Below, piece by piece: positions 8,801 through 17,091 of a stretch of DNA of 64,000 bases. The stretch spans positions 4,278,001-4,342,000 of the forward strand of contig OZ250159.1 in assembly GCA_965237785.1 (NCBI GenBank), read 5' to 3'. The notes beneath the pieces are model-generated. The model had not been told where the DNA came from. It did not search any database and worked only from the letters and a program-made list of their open reading frames with translations. This stretch comes from UBA6522 sp965237785 (lineage in GTDB: Bacteria; Pseudomonadota; Gammaproteobacteria; Steroidobacterales; Rariloculaceae). Position numbers and translations under genes: made by a program. Position 1 is the first letter of the stretch; every line of letters begins with the position of its first letter.

Positions 8801-9125
8801 GCAAATATGCCACGATAGAACGAATGCCGACCTTTGGGATTGGACGGCGAACATAAGCCATGGACGTGCTATTCTGGACTTCGCCACCAGCAGGTCGCGC
8901 ACTTATCTGCAACGGGAAGTAAGCAACGGGGCAACAGCCTACACCGACGCAATGTTGCGGGACGAAAGCATTCACCGATACAACGCCGGTACGGGACTAG
9001 GAACAGATGCCTATAGGGAGTGGGTTGAAAACCCTCCAAGCTCGGGCGAGTGGGTAATAGTCGATCGGGGCGGCGACGGCGGGTATGTGCCTTCGGTCAC
9101 CGGGCAACGCGCAACATGCACTTAA
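5805..9125 (+). CDS. YD-repeat (RHS-like) protein with PKD-like region and C-terminal lytic transglycosylase-like domain
   Basis: The 1106-residue frame is the body of a large exported protein. Residues 1-620 hold many YD repeats of the YDxxGxL type (for example YEYDAYGRLAA, FEYDRLGRITRY, FQYDELGRL), which in RHS and teneurin-like proteins form a closed shell. A degenerate RHS-core end (FSPTMGRYI) follows. Residues about 680-920 are Ig/PKD-like and rich in Cys, Trp and aromatic residues. The last 150 residues resemble an SLT lytic transglycosylase: a Glu in ISCVESYG, then GAVGLMQI and a late HRYNAGTG. Such domains cleave peptidoglycan. The normal start and signal peptide lie upstream in another frame (5527). 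A partner gene overlaps its 3' end. A polymorphic-toxin-like role is inferred. Confidence 0.8.
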   Translation: MNFVNVKKGNLTFVNRDLVRLDRVPIVFGRVYDSAKTDETDFGPGWKLSVSESISRRGQQLIYTDSSNSQYLLVTDGTLVTSPHPHLTAIAGGGDYGGSITLNVAGLNKRFEQIGNRLLLVEVSDKWGNALSLHYDGELVSGVSSQHGRTVSIRRNAAGLIIGASDDAGAEVRYEYDAYGRLAAAFGLSGGVWTLAYDHEGRLTNFVDPRKNSVLSARYDQSGNVTRLNSQYDDMAFEYFETHTRIETSLQQAATFWHHDSGLTAIAQDFAGHFTQVSFDDNLRATALSFDGATIAELTYAGTNSVSEIGRGIGDWTSTHDIDCVPGRPGRCLERESGRIDDDYAAFDFARLLGGAANRITTITQAIGDEEGSSSLEYHLNGQLSRIVRDGILVAEYDYDAQGNVIFASDHAGIREYRYSADGLLQEAIIDGERVLFQMDELGRLGGADSGRQSVQLSYDSNDQVLDMSFLVRETDFHEALQVVQTYSYGAGGFRTDSAYAAGGETHHSVGYRYDDVGNLTELVKHSPVEGESTDEYTIGERNQLERVTFGHDGARDFEYDRLGRITRYHSEQDSTAFQYDELGRLSQVSINGVEVLTSDYGPMDTDPVLESDDRTFYTTLGVPVASAVFGSIEAIGYSRPRGALFNAIRFSPTMGRYIIQAPASPDALVRSALLRRAVSFTPVDEHMERHRHLIPLVGDKPSSSLFIPPEYLSVNCAEVDCSSFFGRVVTTVSTRTVYVGEPVYFTSQVDEDAYCYEEWSPGGTLDWLIDHVVFPDSTNWDISVYGYAPDGTPATMSHTYWTAGTYTAWVGAECWAWCYGEYGLGRYDTHVISVLDPPCSVDFSLTSSDNFWISASPTMPAITATVTNRYPKDASVSWWANVTHTAPRGCSGGPTFSTSAAGSGSSFSPVFSGFYGGDLTVTATCSAPGYVSDSTAKTATITGTQPSDRAIVTEMGTLSTPFQSADLRRISCVESYGMTQFRRTGLPLYNSIGAVGLMQICHDRTNADLWDWTANISHGRAILDFATSRSRTYLQREVSNGATAYTDAMLRDESIHRYNAGTGLGTDAYREWVENPPSSGEWVIVDRGGDGGYVPSVTGQRATCT

Positions 9126-10222
9126 CAGCTCGCAAATGCGCACGTTTGATTTTAGGCGCGTTCGCGGCGATGGCCGGTTGGAACGGCGCGGCTGCGTGCG
9201 AGGAAGTGGCCGTTCTTTCGACGGATGCCAGGTATTTCATGCTGAGCGGCGATACGTTGGAAGTCACGGATGTCGGAAATCTCTGGTGGCTTGGCATCCG
9301 GGGCGTGGATTATGTCATTCCCACCTCGACGCTGGCGCGGGCGGCGCTGTGGACGGACTCTCGGGTCGATCTCGAAACCGGGCAACTGTTAGGTCGAGGG
9401 TCAGCCCTGGTGTCCCTTCAAGACTTGGGGAGACAGCTCAGCTCGGCTGCGGCGCTCAATCTCTCGATCCCTGGCGACGCAAACGTAACAAACCGATGGG
9501 TCAATGACGACCCACATGGCAGGCTACTGAGTACCAATGAGGATGGAGACGGGTACGTTATCGAGCTTGCTCGAACGAATCTGACGCCGGAACGTCAGTG
9601 GCAATCTCCTACAGTTCGCTTGGGTGCTGGTTTTTCCTGTGTCGCGGATGATCGGCTTTTCATCGGCGGACTGGAGAACCGGCTAACCCCTGGTGGGGAC
9701 AACGAGTTGGTCGTCGATACGATCACCGGGGCGGCACCGTCTGAAATCCCTCGAATCTTCAGCACTGTATCGCTGGGCTGCACGGTGCTTGTGGGCTCAC
9801 TAGACGCGGACGGCGACACAACGTCCACATTCGAAAGTCCGATACGAGACGTCGCCGGCACGCTCGTCGATCTGGCCACCAACGAGGTCGTGACGGAATT
9901 TCGATACAGGACCCGTGCCCGGGGACTTCTTTTCGATGACGGCGCACGATATTTGCAGCAGGACATTACCGGGACGCCCGCAGATGGCGGCGGCTATTAT
10001 GTTGGTTACACTGGCCGCGTGCGGGTCATCGATACGCACACAAGCGAGATTCTCGGAGAAGCGGCGCTGGACGGGTCGGGTCCGATGTCGCATCTGTTGT
10101 GCAGGAACGAGGCCGAGCGGGTTGTGCTCTCCGATACTGGAAAGGTCCACTTGCTCGATCTGGAAACGCTGGAGATCATCGCGACGCAGCCGGTGCCTTT
10201 CGAGCGCTATTTCGTGTTCTAA
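9116..10222 (+). CDS. Exported protein of unknown function, partner of the YD-repeat protein
   Basis: ATG 9116 overlaps the end of the YD-repeat gene by 10 bp and begins a signal peptide (hydrophobic LILGAFAAMAG, cleavage near AAA-CEE), so I prefer it to the more upstream frame opening at 9050. The mature part is about 340 residues, rich in beta-strand-like patterns with repeated VIDTHTSEILGE and LLDLETLEIIA type segments at the C-terminus, as in beta-propeller proteins. I recognise no named family. Tight coupling to a secreted protein with a peptidoglycan-lytic domain makes a periplasmic immunity or assembly partner possible, but that is inference. Confidence 0.7.
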   Translation: MHLTARKCARLILGAFAAMAGWNGAAACEEVAVLSTDARYFMLSGDTLEVTDVGNLWWLGIRGVDYVIPTSTLARAALWTDSRVDLETGQLLGRGSALVSLQDLGRQLSSAAALNLSIPGDANVTNRWVNDDPHGRLLSTNEDGDGYVIELARTNLTPERQWQSPTVRLGAGFSCVADDRLFIGGLENRLTPGGDNELVVDTITGAAPSEIPRIFSTVSLGCTVLVGSLDADGDTTSTFESPIRDVAGTLVDLATNEVVTEFRYRTRARGLLFDDGARYLQQDITGTPADGGGYYVGYTGRVRVIDTHTSEILGEAALDGSGPMSHLLCRNEAERVVLSDTGKVHLLDLETLEIIATQPVPFERYFVF

Positions 10223-10350
10223 TCTGCACGGGTTCACGCTCGGTCGGCGCCCAGTCGCTCGGTTGCGTTTGAGTTTCGAGTCAATGACGTGCGAGGCGGG
10301 CCGGGATGGCTCGGACTGCTACGCGCATCCGCGATCGAGGATCAATCATT

Positions 10351-11118
10351 CTACCGGCTGCCTGCCTGTCGCATGCTCCGGTGCCATGTCGCGGGCCACA
10401 ACGCCCTTTTCCGCTCGGGCTCCGGCCCCTTCTCCGGGATCGGAACCGGCTCCATCTCCGGTTCCGGCAACGGAGGCACAGATGCCTCCCGGCTTGGCGG
10501 TTCCACGCCCGGCAGCGCCTTCCCGTCCTTCTCCTGCCCGCGTTCGAGCTCGGGCCGGACGCTTTCTCCAATGCCTTCCAGCGCCGAGATGCGCTCGCCG
10601 GTCACCGCTTCCAGCCGTTCCTTCAGCGCCTGGGCATCGTCGGTCACGAGCTCCGCCCGGTCGCGGGCGCGGGAGATCTCCACGTAGAACGCCTTGGCGG
10701 TGGTCAGCTTCGGGTGGTTCGCCTCCATCGCCGCGATCACGTTGTCCACGGTTCTGCCCTGGAAAGCGTGCACGGTCGAACACCAAGCACGATCCAGATG
10801 GCGCAGCTGCGGATCGCCCGGGGTGAGCGTGAGCGTCCCGCCCTCCTCGAGCCGGAACGTCACCCGCCCGTTGCGTACGCCCAGCACCTCTGCCAAGCCG
10901 CTGTTGACCACGCCCAGCGCCTTGTCGTTGCGGCTCCAGCGGATGCGGTCCCCGGCGCGAAGCTCGGTGCTTTCGCACCGATAGACTTCCGTGCCGCCCT
11001 GTCTGCCACCGATCCGCGACGGCTTCCAGGCCACGGTCGAGCCGTCGAGGCCTTCCAGATGCACGGTCCGGTTCTCTCGATCGACGCGCTCCACGCGCCG
11101 TTCATCGCCCTTCTCCAC
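10351..11118 (-). pseudogene. TrwC/TraI-type relaxase-helicase, C-terminal third (separated by a frameshift)
   Basis: This frame continues the helicase that ends prematurely at 11102. It contains the late superfamily-1 helicase motifs STVHAFQGRT and YVEISRARDRAEL, followed by a Pro- and Glu-rich tail. Moving one base near 11137-11143 joins YEAGDVVAY from the middle piece to RPYKRLGVEKGDER here, so a single-base indel is the cause. The first ATG-like start at 11118 is not a genuine gene start. Confidence 0.75.
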
Positions 11119-12301
11119 GCCGAGACGCTTGTACGGGCGGGTGATACGCCACCACGTCGCCCGCCTCGTAGTTGGAAGCGAGCGCCTTCTCCGCGCGGGT
11201 GTAGCCCTTCGAGACCAGCCGCTGCGTTTGAAGGGCGGGACCGGCGATGCGGCCCTCCCGCGTCAGCCGCTCGCGGATATGCTCATTGACTGCCTGCCGC
11301 AAGGCATGGCTGGGCGTCATGACGCCGGTGCGTTCGCGTTCCTCCGGCGACAGCTTCAGCCAGCGCGCCGCGACGGCGCCGGCGATGTTGTCGGGGTTGA
11401 CCTCGGCCACATTGGAACCGAGTTTTTCGAATGCTTTTCCGATCTCGCCCTCAAGGCTCGCCTCGACGGCAGCCTTCAGTTCAGGATCCCTCTGACGCAT
11501 GATCCGGTCCATGACCGCCGTCTGCATGCCCGCTGCTTGCAGCTGGGCAAACGGTTTTCCTGCATCGACGGCATCCAGTTGCTTGGAATCCCCGACCAGA
11601 ACCACCTTTGGGATGCGCAGTTCGCGCGCGATCCGCAGCAGATCCCGGGCCTGCACGGTGGAGGCGAGCGAGCCCTCGTCGATGACCAGCGCGGTTTTCC
11701 GGTACTGCGCGCGCATCGTCTTTCGTCCCTTGCGGGTGAGACGGCCCTCGGCGACGCCGGTGTTGCGGGCCAGAAACCGCTGCAGGGTCTCGCTCTCGAT
11801 GCCCGATTCGGCCGCCAGCGTCCGCGCGGCCGACGCCGATGGCGCCAGCCCCACCATCCGCCAGCGTTTTTTTTCGGCCAGCGTGCGGGCGCGGTTCAGC
11901 ATCCGCGTCTTTCCCGTGCCCGCGAACCCCTGCACGCCGAGGGTGCGATCCTTCTCCGAGAGGATGAGTTTCACCGCCTGTTTCTGCCCGTCCGTGAGCG
12001 GTCCCTTTCGCAAGTGCCGGTCCACCATCCAGCCTCGCATCGGCGCCTTGCCCCGGCGTTGGCCGCTGCGCATCAGAGAGACGGTCTCGCGCTCGTCGGC
12101 CACTGCCCTGCCGGTGGTGAGCAAACCATTGCCGAGCGCCTTTGCCTCGTGCAGTTGCCCCTCCCGTTTGAGCCCGGCCACCGCCCGCTCGATTTCGCCG
12201 ATGGACGACGAACCGGGGCTGTACGCCAGCGCGGCGGCGAATAGATCGGTATTGGCGAACACCGCGTCGCGCTCGGACAGGTGCGCGAGCGCCCAGTCCA
12301 C
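11102..12301 (-). pseudogene. TrwC/TraI-type relaxase-helicase, middle third (separated by a frameshift)
   Basis: The piece holds the RecD-like helicase core: a Walker A motif GFAGTGKTRML, a Walker B-like VIDEGSL, and VVLVGDSKQLDAVDAG. Upstream of the GTG at 12301 the same frame continues with FEHAARADAARET, showing that the frame was entered from the relaxase domain by a shift within a G-rich run near 12395-12430. It is not an independent gene. Confidence 0.75.
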
Positions 12302-13341
12302 CGTCTCACGCGCCGCATCGGCCCGCGCCGCGTGCTCGAAGAGATTCCCCTGAAGCGGCGCCGCGACTGCGCCGTTCTTGCCCGCACCCCTCGACTTGTC
12401 CGCCCCTCCGGGCTCCGCTCGATTGCCTGCGCCACCAGCTCCCGACCGTCAAAACCGATTTCTGCCGCCCGCAGGGCCCAGGTTTCCCGGATCGCGTCGC
12501 GGTCGACGTCCCGCTTGTGCGCGCGCGTCATTAGCGCCGCCCGGCGCGCCAGGTGAGGGTTCTCTCCCGTGGTGCCCAGGCCGCGCTCGCGCATCGCCGC
12601 CTCGATCTCCGCGCGCCTTGTGGAGAACGCCTCGATCGTTTCCCTGGACACGCCCGCGATCTCGAACCGCCCGTCGGCGTGAGTCTTCTCGGTGCCGTAG
12701 CCGAGGTCTTTCAGTCCCGCCGCCAGTTCGCTGCGGTACATCGCCCCCAGCAGCATCTTCGATGCGTACAGGCGCTCGTTCGCCATCGTGCGCCATTTGC
12801 CGTCCGGACCCTGGAGCATGTTGGCGATCACCGAATGGGTGTGCAGCGCCGGATCGAGGTTCCTGGAAGTCTCGTGCCTGAAAGTGGCGATCACGGCGCG
12901 CTGGCCGCGCGTGCGGACCATGTTTCCATTCGAGGCATCGTGCACGCGGGTCTCGGCGGCATTTTTCTCGAACCACTCAAGCGACCGCCCCACCGCGCGG
13001 TCGTGGGCTTTGACGATGCGCTCGTCGCCGCCGACGAGCGCCGCGAGCGAGACGGATTTCGGGGCCGAGAAGGTCAGGTCGCGGCCCGGACGATGGTGGA
13101 TTTCGCCGCTGCCCATCCTTCGGCCGAGGCGATTACCTGAGCCGTCGGGCACTTTCCCCGCCAGCACCTTGCCGAAGGTGTCCGGATCGACCGGGCCTTC
13201 CAGGCCCAGCTCGGCCGCGCCCCGGCCCGCCCACGCGCTGGCCGCCCGGTGCGCGGGAGAGTCCTTGGCGTAGTAGCCGTCGCGCTCGTAGTAGCTCGCC
13301 CCCTGCGACGGGCTCGCCACCGCGCCGATCGAGGCGACCAT
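12073..13341 (-). pseudogene. TrwC/TraI-type conjugative relaxase, N-terminal part
   Basis: ATG 13341 shares a base with the stop of the upstream membrane-protein gene (TGATG), so the two were translationally coupled. The relaxase domain has the paired tyrosines YYERDGYYA near the N-terminus, the FSAPKSVSL segment and the three-His metal site in TFRHETSRNL and ALHTHSVIAN. Such enzymes nick the transfer origin and stay bound to the DNA 5' end. After about residue 315 (near 12400) the frame leaves the protein and reads Arg-rich nonsense. With the two downstream pieces the intact product would have been about 995 residues, normal for the family. Two frameshifts suggest the transfer module is dead unless they are sequencing errors. 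Confidence 0.85.
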
Positions 13342-13955
13342 CAGATCCAGCGCCCGTAATCGCGCTTGCGCCGCTTCCGCCGCGCGCCGGTCTTCCCGGC
13401 GCCTCCTCCGGAATCGCGCTCCCCGGCCGGTTTCGGTTCGGTGGACCCCTGGGCCTGATCCTCCGCTGGCCGGCCGGGCGGTTCGGGCACCGGAAGCAGG
13501 GTCTGCCTCCGATCCTGCCGGCCGAACAGCGCAAAGCACAGCAGCGCGCCGCCGAAACCGCAGCAGGCGCCGAGCTCGGCGGCCTTCCTGGCCGTGCGCA
13601 GCACGTGCCTGCGTGCGAACCCCGCATCGGCGTTATACTGCAGTTCGTCGCGCGTGAGGGACTCCACCTCGCCCCTCCAGTCTCGATACTCGGTCAGGGC
13701 GCTCTCGTCGAAGCCGATCCCGATCATCAGTTCTGTCAATGTGAGATTGCCGCTCGCGTACCAGTCGTGCCCCGTGGTGTCGCGCACCAGCGCCACGGCG
13801 CAGGCCAGCGCCGACAGAAAGACCACCCAGACGGTCACGACGAGCAGCGCCCAAATCCAGGCGTCGGGATCGAACACCGCCCGCCATCCGGTGCGGCTGC
13901 CGTACCCGCTCGAACTTCTCACCCCAGGGCCTCCCGGCTGCGGACCCCCGAGCAA
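13341..13955 (-). CDS. Membrane protein resembling the N-terminal domain of a TraD-type coupling protein
   Basis: The 204-residue product has a transmembrane helix around WIWALLVVTVWVVFLSALA, a periplasmic-type segment of about 80 residues and a second helix around ACCGFGGALLCFALF, then a basic, Pro-rich tail. That two-helix layout is the N-terminal membrane anchor of conjugative coupling proteins, and traD directly precedes the relaxase gene in related elements. The ATPase domain is absent, so it is either a separate membrane factor or a deletion remnant. The TGATG overlap with the relaxase gene supports a common operon. The family assignment is tentative. Confidence 0.55.
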   Translation of the reverse strand: MLGGPQPGGPGVRSSSGYGSRTGWRAVFDPDAWIWALLVVTVWVVFLSALACAVALVRDTTGHDWYASGNLTLTELMIGIGFDESALTEYRDWRGEVESLTRDELQYNADAGFARRHVLRTARKAAELGACCGFGGALLCFALFGRQDRRQTLLPVPEPPGRPAEDQAQGSTEPKPAGERDSGGGAGKTGARRKRRKRDYGRWI

Positions 13956-14122
13956 CGCCGGCGCACCCCACAGGCCGCCGCGCCATCAAGCTGTTTTTGC
14001 AGGAATCCCAGCCAGCGCTGCCCCGGTCCAACCCTCAGGACCATAAGCCCAAACGGCTTTGTTTTCAAATAACATAAGTTAAATAAATCAACAAGTTACC
14101 GACACAGGTACGCTCCAGTGCG

Positions 14123-14179
14123 CCCGACTGCGAACGACACCGCGGACCGTTCCGCGAATCACCGGTTCGCACGGTCGGG
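14123..14179. repeat. Nested inverted repeat, possible relaxase recognition structure
   Basis: The outer arms CCCGACTGCGAAC (14123-14135) and GTTCGCACGGTCGGG (14165-14179) pair with a two-base bulge. Inside lies a perfect hairpin CGCGGA-CCGT-TCCGCG (14141-14156). Such structures occur at transfer origins and as operators of mobilisation operons. Confidence 0.45.
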
Positions 14180-14602
14180 AGTTGCGCACCATGGTGCCCG
14201 ACCGGCGCGCCCCGCGAGTCTTCGACCCGCCGTTTCCGATGCCATGAATCGATGGTGAAATACCCGCGGATGGGCGTAGGCGGCATGCCAACCCCACCTT
14301 TCATTCGGTGGGCCAATGAGATTGGACGACTCCTTATATATAGGCTGCCGGCCGAACAGGAGAAGGCGACCGCGAGACCGCCGCCATCGCGGCCGCGACA
14401 TCCATGCCGCGGACAAGTCCTGGCTTCGGCGCAAGGCTTGGCACACCGCTGAGTTGAACGAACAGCCGCTTCGGGCACCGGTGGCAAGCGCCTGTCCGGG
14501 ATACAACCCGGTGCTCTGCACCGACAGGTGGCGGAGCCAGGCCTCATCCCGTGCGAGGCCTGCCCGGTCCGGAGGGTTCTTGCGCACGGCAATGTCCTGC
14601 GG

Positions 14603-14656
14603 ACAGCAAAGTCTTTGCCGACTGCAAGGTCTTTGCCGATTGCAAGGTCCGCGCAG
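14603..14656. repeat. Three imperfect 18-bp tandem repeats (a fourth is degenerate)
   Basis: Units of the form ACTGCAAGGTCTTTGCCG occur at 14603-14620, 14621-14638 and 14639-14656, with a weaker copy just upstream (about 14586-14602). They could be protein-binding iterons of the element. They lie just ahead of the ribosome binding site of the gene at 14703. Confidence 0.6.
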
Positions 14657-14702
14657 GTCTTTTCGAACCCACCGCGCCCCCTCGCCACAGGAGACCCCTG
14701 CC

Positions 14703-15068
14703 ATGAAGCCCACCCGCTCGAACGCGACGACCAGCGCCTTGTGGATACTCGGCGCGCCTGCACTGGCGTTCATGGCAACCCTTGTGTTCATGCTCGCCGG
14801 CGCCGGCCCGGACTGGATCGGCGCGGTCTGGCTCGCGGCCGTCATCTGGACGGTCGCGGCCAGCTTCGTACAGGCGCTGTGGAAAGGCTTGCGTCACAGG
14901 GATTGGTCGGCGTTTACGTGCGAATCGCTCCCGCCCGATGACGAACATTTTGATTACACGACAAGGAGCGGCCGATACGCCTACCGTCGCATCCAGGCCC
15001 AAAACGAGGCGTTGATGCGCGAGGGCGAGCGATACCTGCAGGACCACGATCGCCTCCACCCCCTCTGA
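14703..15068 (+). CDS. Small two-helix membrane protein of a mobile element
   Basis: ATG 14703 follows an AGGAG ribosome binding site at a good distance, so it is preferred over the much longer upstream opening of the same frame. The 121 residues start with two adjacent hydrophobic helices (LWILGAPALAFMATLVFMLA and AVWLAAVIWTVAASFVQALW), then a charged cytosolic tail with DDEHFDYTTRSGRYAYRR. I do not recognise a named family. Its position between the mobilisation genes and the integrases suggests an accessory gene of the integrated element. Confidence 0.65.
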   Translation: MKPTRSNATTSALWILGAPALAFMATLVFMLAGAGPDWIGAVWLAAVIWTVAASFVQALWKGLRHRDWSAFTCESLPPDDEHFDYTTRSGRYAYRRIQAQNEALMREGERYLQDHDRLHPL

Positions 15069-15085
15069 GACTGTGCGCAAGCGCG

Positions 15086-16258
15086 CTACAGGATGTCACC
15101 CGCAATGCTATCGGCCACCCGCGCGGCGGCTTCGTGCATGGAGTCGCGCGCCAGATGCGCGTACCGCGCCGTGGTCTGGACATGCGCATGGCCGAGCAGC
15201 TTGCCGATCGCGGGCAGGCTCTCCCCGAGCGCCAGCGCGCGCGAGGCGAATGAATGCCGGCAGTCGTGAATCCGCACGTCTTCCAGACCCGCGCGCTCGC
15301 GCACGAGACACCACTGACGGTCGATGGTACACAGCCGTTCGCCCTTCTTCCGGCCCCGGATCACCCAGGGGTTGCCCTCGCCGCGCGGAATTCCCGCCAG
15401 CACCCGGGCCGCCTCGGGCGACAGCGCCACCGTGCGCGCGCCCGTCTTGGTGTCGGCCAGGTGCAGTTCCATGGCGTCAAGGTCCACGTCCTGCCAGCGC
15501 AGCGTCAGGATCTCGTTCTTGCGGCACCCGGTCAGCATCAGCAGCCGAAGCGCCGCGGCAGCATACGCCGAGACGGCCCCCTGCGCCTGCGCCTCCTCCA
15601 GCGCGCGCCCGAGCTTTCGGAACTCCGCCGCGGTCAGGAACCGCTCGCGCGGCCGCTCCCGGTATTTCGTCAGGCCCCGGCACGGATTGCTTCCCTCCGC
15701 CACGAGCCCCCAGGACTCGGCCATGTTGAACATCCGAGAAAGCAGGTCCAGCGTCCGGTTCGCCATCACCGGCGTCGATCGCATCGCGTAGTGCAGCTCG
15801 CGCACGTCCTCGCGCCGCACGCCCCCGAGCGGGCGCTTCCCCAGCGCCGGCACGATGTGCTTTTCAGTCCTGCGGCGGTACGCCGTCACCGTGTTCGGCT
15901 TGCAGTGCTCCTCGGCGTACTCCTTCAGGTACCGCGCGGCGAGTTCGGCGACGGTCGGTCCGTCCGGACGCTTCACCGCCAGCGGCTCCGGGACCGGGTC
16001 CTTGCCCGCCTTGATCCGCGCGATGATCAAAGCCGCGCGCCGCCGCGCCTCCTCCGGCGTGATCACCCCGTGCCGCCCGACCGTCAGCCGCTTCGCCGTG
16101 CCCCGGGCGCGGGTCTGCACCACGTAATGCTTCGACCCGCTGGGGTACACTCTGACGCCGAAGCCCGGTTGCTCCGAATCCCAGAATACCGTGTCCTTCT
16201 CCACCGTCAGCGCATCGACCGCGCGCCTCGATATCGACCGCCTCGCGAGCTTCGCCAT
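15086..16258 (-). CDS. Phage/ICE-type tyrosine integrase with arm-type DNA-binding domain
   Basis: ATG 16258 is preceded by GGGAG, and the longer open frame upstream only reads through the neighbouring gene out of frame. The 390-residue product has the N-terminal DUF4102-type arm-binding domain (WDSEQPGFGVRVYPSG, EEARRRAALIIARIKAGKDP), a core-binding domain, and the catalytic domain with Arg in LTGCRKNEILTLRW, Lys in DTKTGART, HDCRHSFAS and the Tyr nucleophile in TTARYAHLA. All key residues are present. It integrates or excises the element. It reads towards the island interior and has a truncated paralogue directly upstream. Confidence 0.92.
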   Translation of the reverse strand: MAKLARRSISRRAVDALTVEKDTVFWDSEQPGFGVRVYPSGSKHYVVQTRARGTAKRLTVGRHGVITPEEARRRAALIIARIKAGKDPVPEPLAVKRPDGPTVAELAARYLKEYAEEHCKPNTVTAYRRRTEKHIVPALGKRPLGGVRREDVRELHYAMRSTPVMANRTLDLLSRMFNMAESWGLVAEGSNPCRGLTKYRERPRERFLTAAEFRKLGRALEEAQAQGAVSAYAAAALRLLMLTGCRKNEILTLRWQDVDLDAMELHLADTKTGARTVALSPEAARVLAGIPRGEGNPWVIRGRKKGERLCTIDRQWCLVRERAGLEDVRIHDCRHSFASRALALGESLPAIGKLLGHAHVQTTARYAHLARDSMHEAAARVADSIAGDIL

Positions 16259-16290
16259 CGGTTTCTCCCGCCGTCCCTCGCGTCCCGCCT

Positions 16291-16915
16291 TCAGGCGGCG
16301 TCCGCCTCCGCCTCGAGGATATCGGCCCCGATGCTGCCGCCGACCTTCGCCGCCGACGCCTTTTCGGAATCGCGCGTGAGATGCGCGTACCTCGCCGTGG
16401 TCGCCACCTGCCCGTGACCCATGAGCTTGCCGATCATGCTCAGGCTCTCGCCGAGCGCCAGCGCCCGGCTCGCCCAGGAGTGGCGCAGGTCGTGAATCCG
16501 CACGTCCCCGAGCCCGGCCTTCGCGCGAAGGCGGTTCCACACCGCGTCCACGTTGACCAGGTGGCTGTTGGCTTTCTTCCCCGCGATCACCCAGGGGCTG
16601 TCCCCGTCGCGGGCGATCCCCTCCAGCAACGCTTCCACCGCCGGGGTCAGCGGCACGGTGCACGCGCCTGTCTTCGCAGCGCTCAATCTCAGCTCGCGCG
16701 CCGCGCTGTCCACGTCGTCCCACCGCAGCCGCACGATCTCGTTCTTGCGGCACCCGGTCAGCATCAGCAGCCTCAGCGCCGCGATCGCCGACGGCCTCGC
16801 CGAGCCGTCCGCCTCCGATTCCTTCAGCACCCGGCCCAGTTCCCGGTATTCGTCCGGGGCGAGAAACCGTTCCCGCCTGACTTCCCGGTACCGGCGCCCC
16901 GCCCGGCAGCCCGCC
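16291..16915 (-). pseudogene. Second tyrosine integrase, N-terminal half deleted
   Basis: The catalytic domain is intact (LTGCRKNEIVRLRW, KTGACTVPL, HDLRHSWAS, TTARYAHLT) and is a paralogue of the integrase that starts 33 bp downstream. Homology can be followed upstream of the possible GTG start at 16830 through FLAPDEYRELGR and YREVRRERF to about 16915, then stops at an in-frame TGA and at the fragment of a DUF6152-type gene. The arm-binding and core-binding domains are therefore gone and the protein cannot work. The break marks the right edge of the island. Confidence 0.85.
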
Positions 16916-17072
16916 GGTCGGACTCAACAATGTGCCATCGGCTTTCTCTATCGCGATCAGCAGCCCGTGCGCTCGCTCCGCCAATCGGTCCGGATTGGCT
17001 CTTGCCGATACCCGGTCCCCCGGTTTCAGCGACTCCGGGGTCCATCCGTTGCGCAGAACAATCGGTGCCTGT
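16916..17072 (-). pseudogene. Internal fragment of a DUF6152-type exported protein
   Basis: About 50 residues on the minus strand match the protein at 33472-34503: IVLRNGWTPESLKPGD, RANPDR and HGLLIAIEKADGTLL align with its RSGWSSESLLPGS, RANPDR and HALLISIETEDGVVL. Upstream the match begins directly after a TGA, only about 20 bp from the queF stop; downstream it ends at the truncated integrase. The C-terminal piece of the same type of gene is at 933-1135 in the same orientation. Confidence 0.8.
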
Positions 17073-17091
17073 CAGGGGTAATTCGGCGGCG

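Larger units (their letters stand above)
13956..14702. other. Non-coding region between divergent mobilisation genes, candidate transfer origin
   Basis: About 750 bp separate the minus-strand TraD/relaxase genes from the plus-strand gene at 14703. No gene is convincing, although one plus-strand frame stays open. The stretch contains an AT-rich patch (14058-14095), a nested inverted repeat (14123-14179) and short tandem repeats (14603-14656). Transfer origins commonly lie immediately upstream of relaxase genes, which is the basis of the suggestion. Confidence 0.45.

Noticed and set aside
14603..14656. CRISPR array
   Set aside because: The 18-bp units are directly adjacent with no spacers, and no cas gene is present.
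14316..15068. Long plus-strand frame starting at 14316
   Set aside because: The first 130 codons read through tandem repeats and inverted repeats as Arg-rich sequence; the ribosome binding site and membrane profile support a start at 14703.
16259..16984. N-terminal extension of the integrase frame to 16984
   Set aside because: It only reads through the truncated upstream integrase out of frame; ATG 16258 has a GGGAG site and begins the normal domain.
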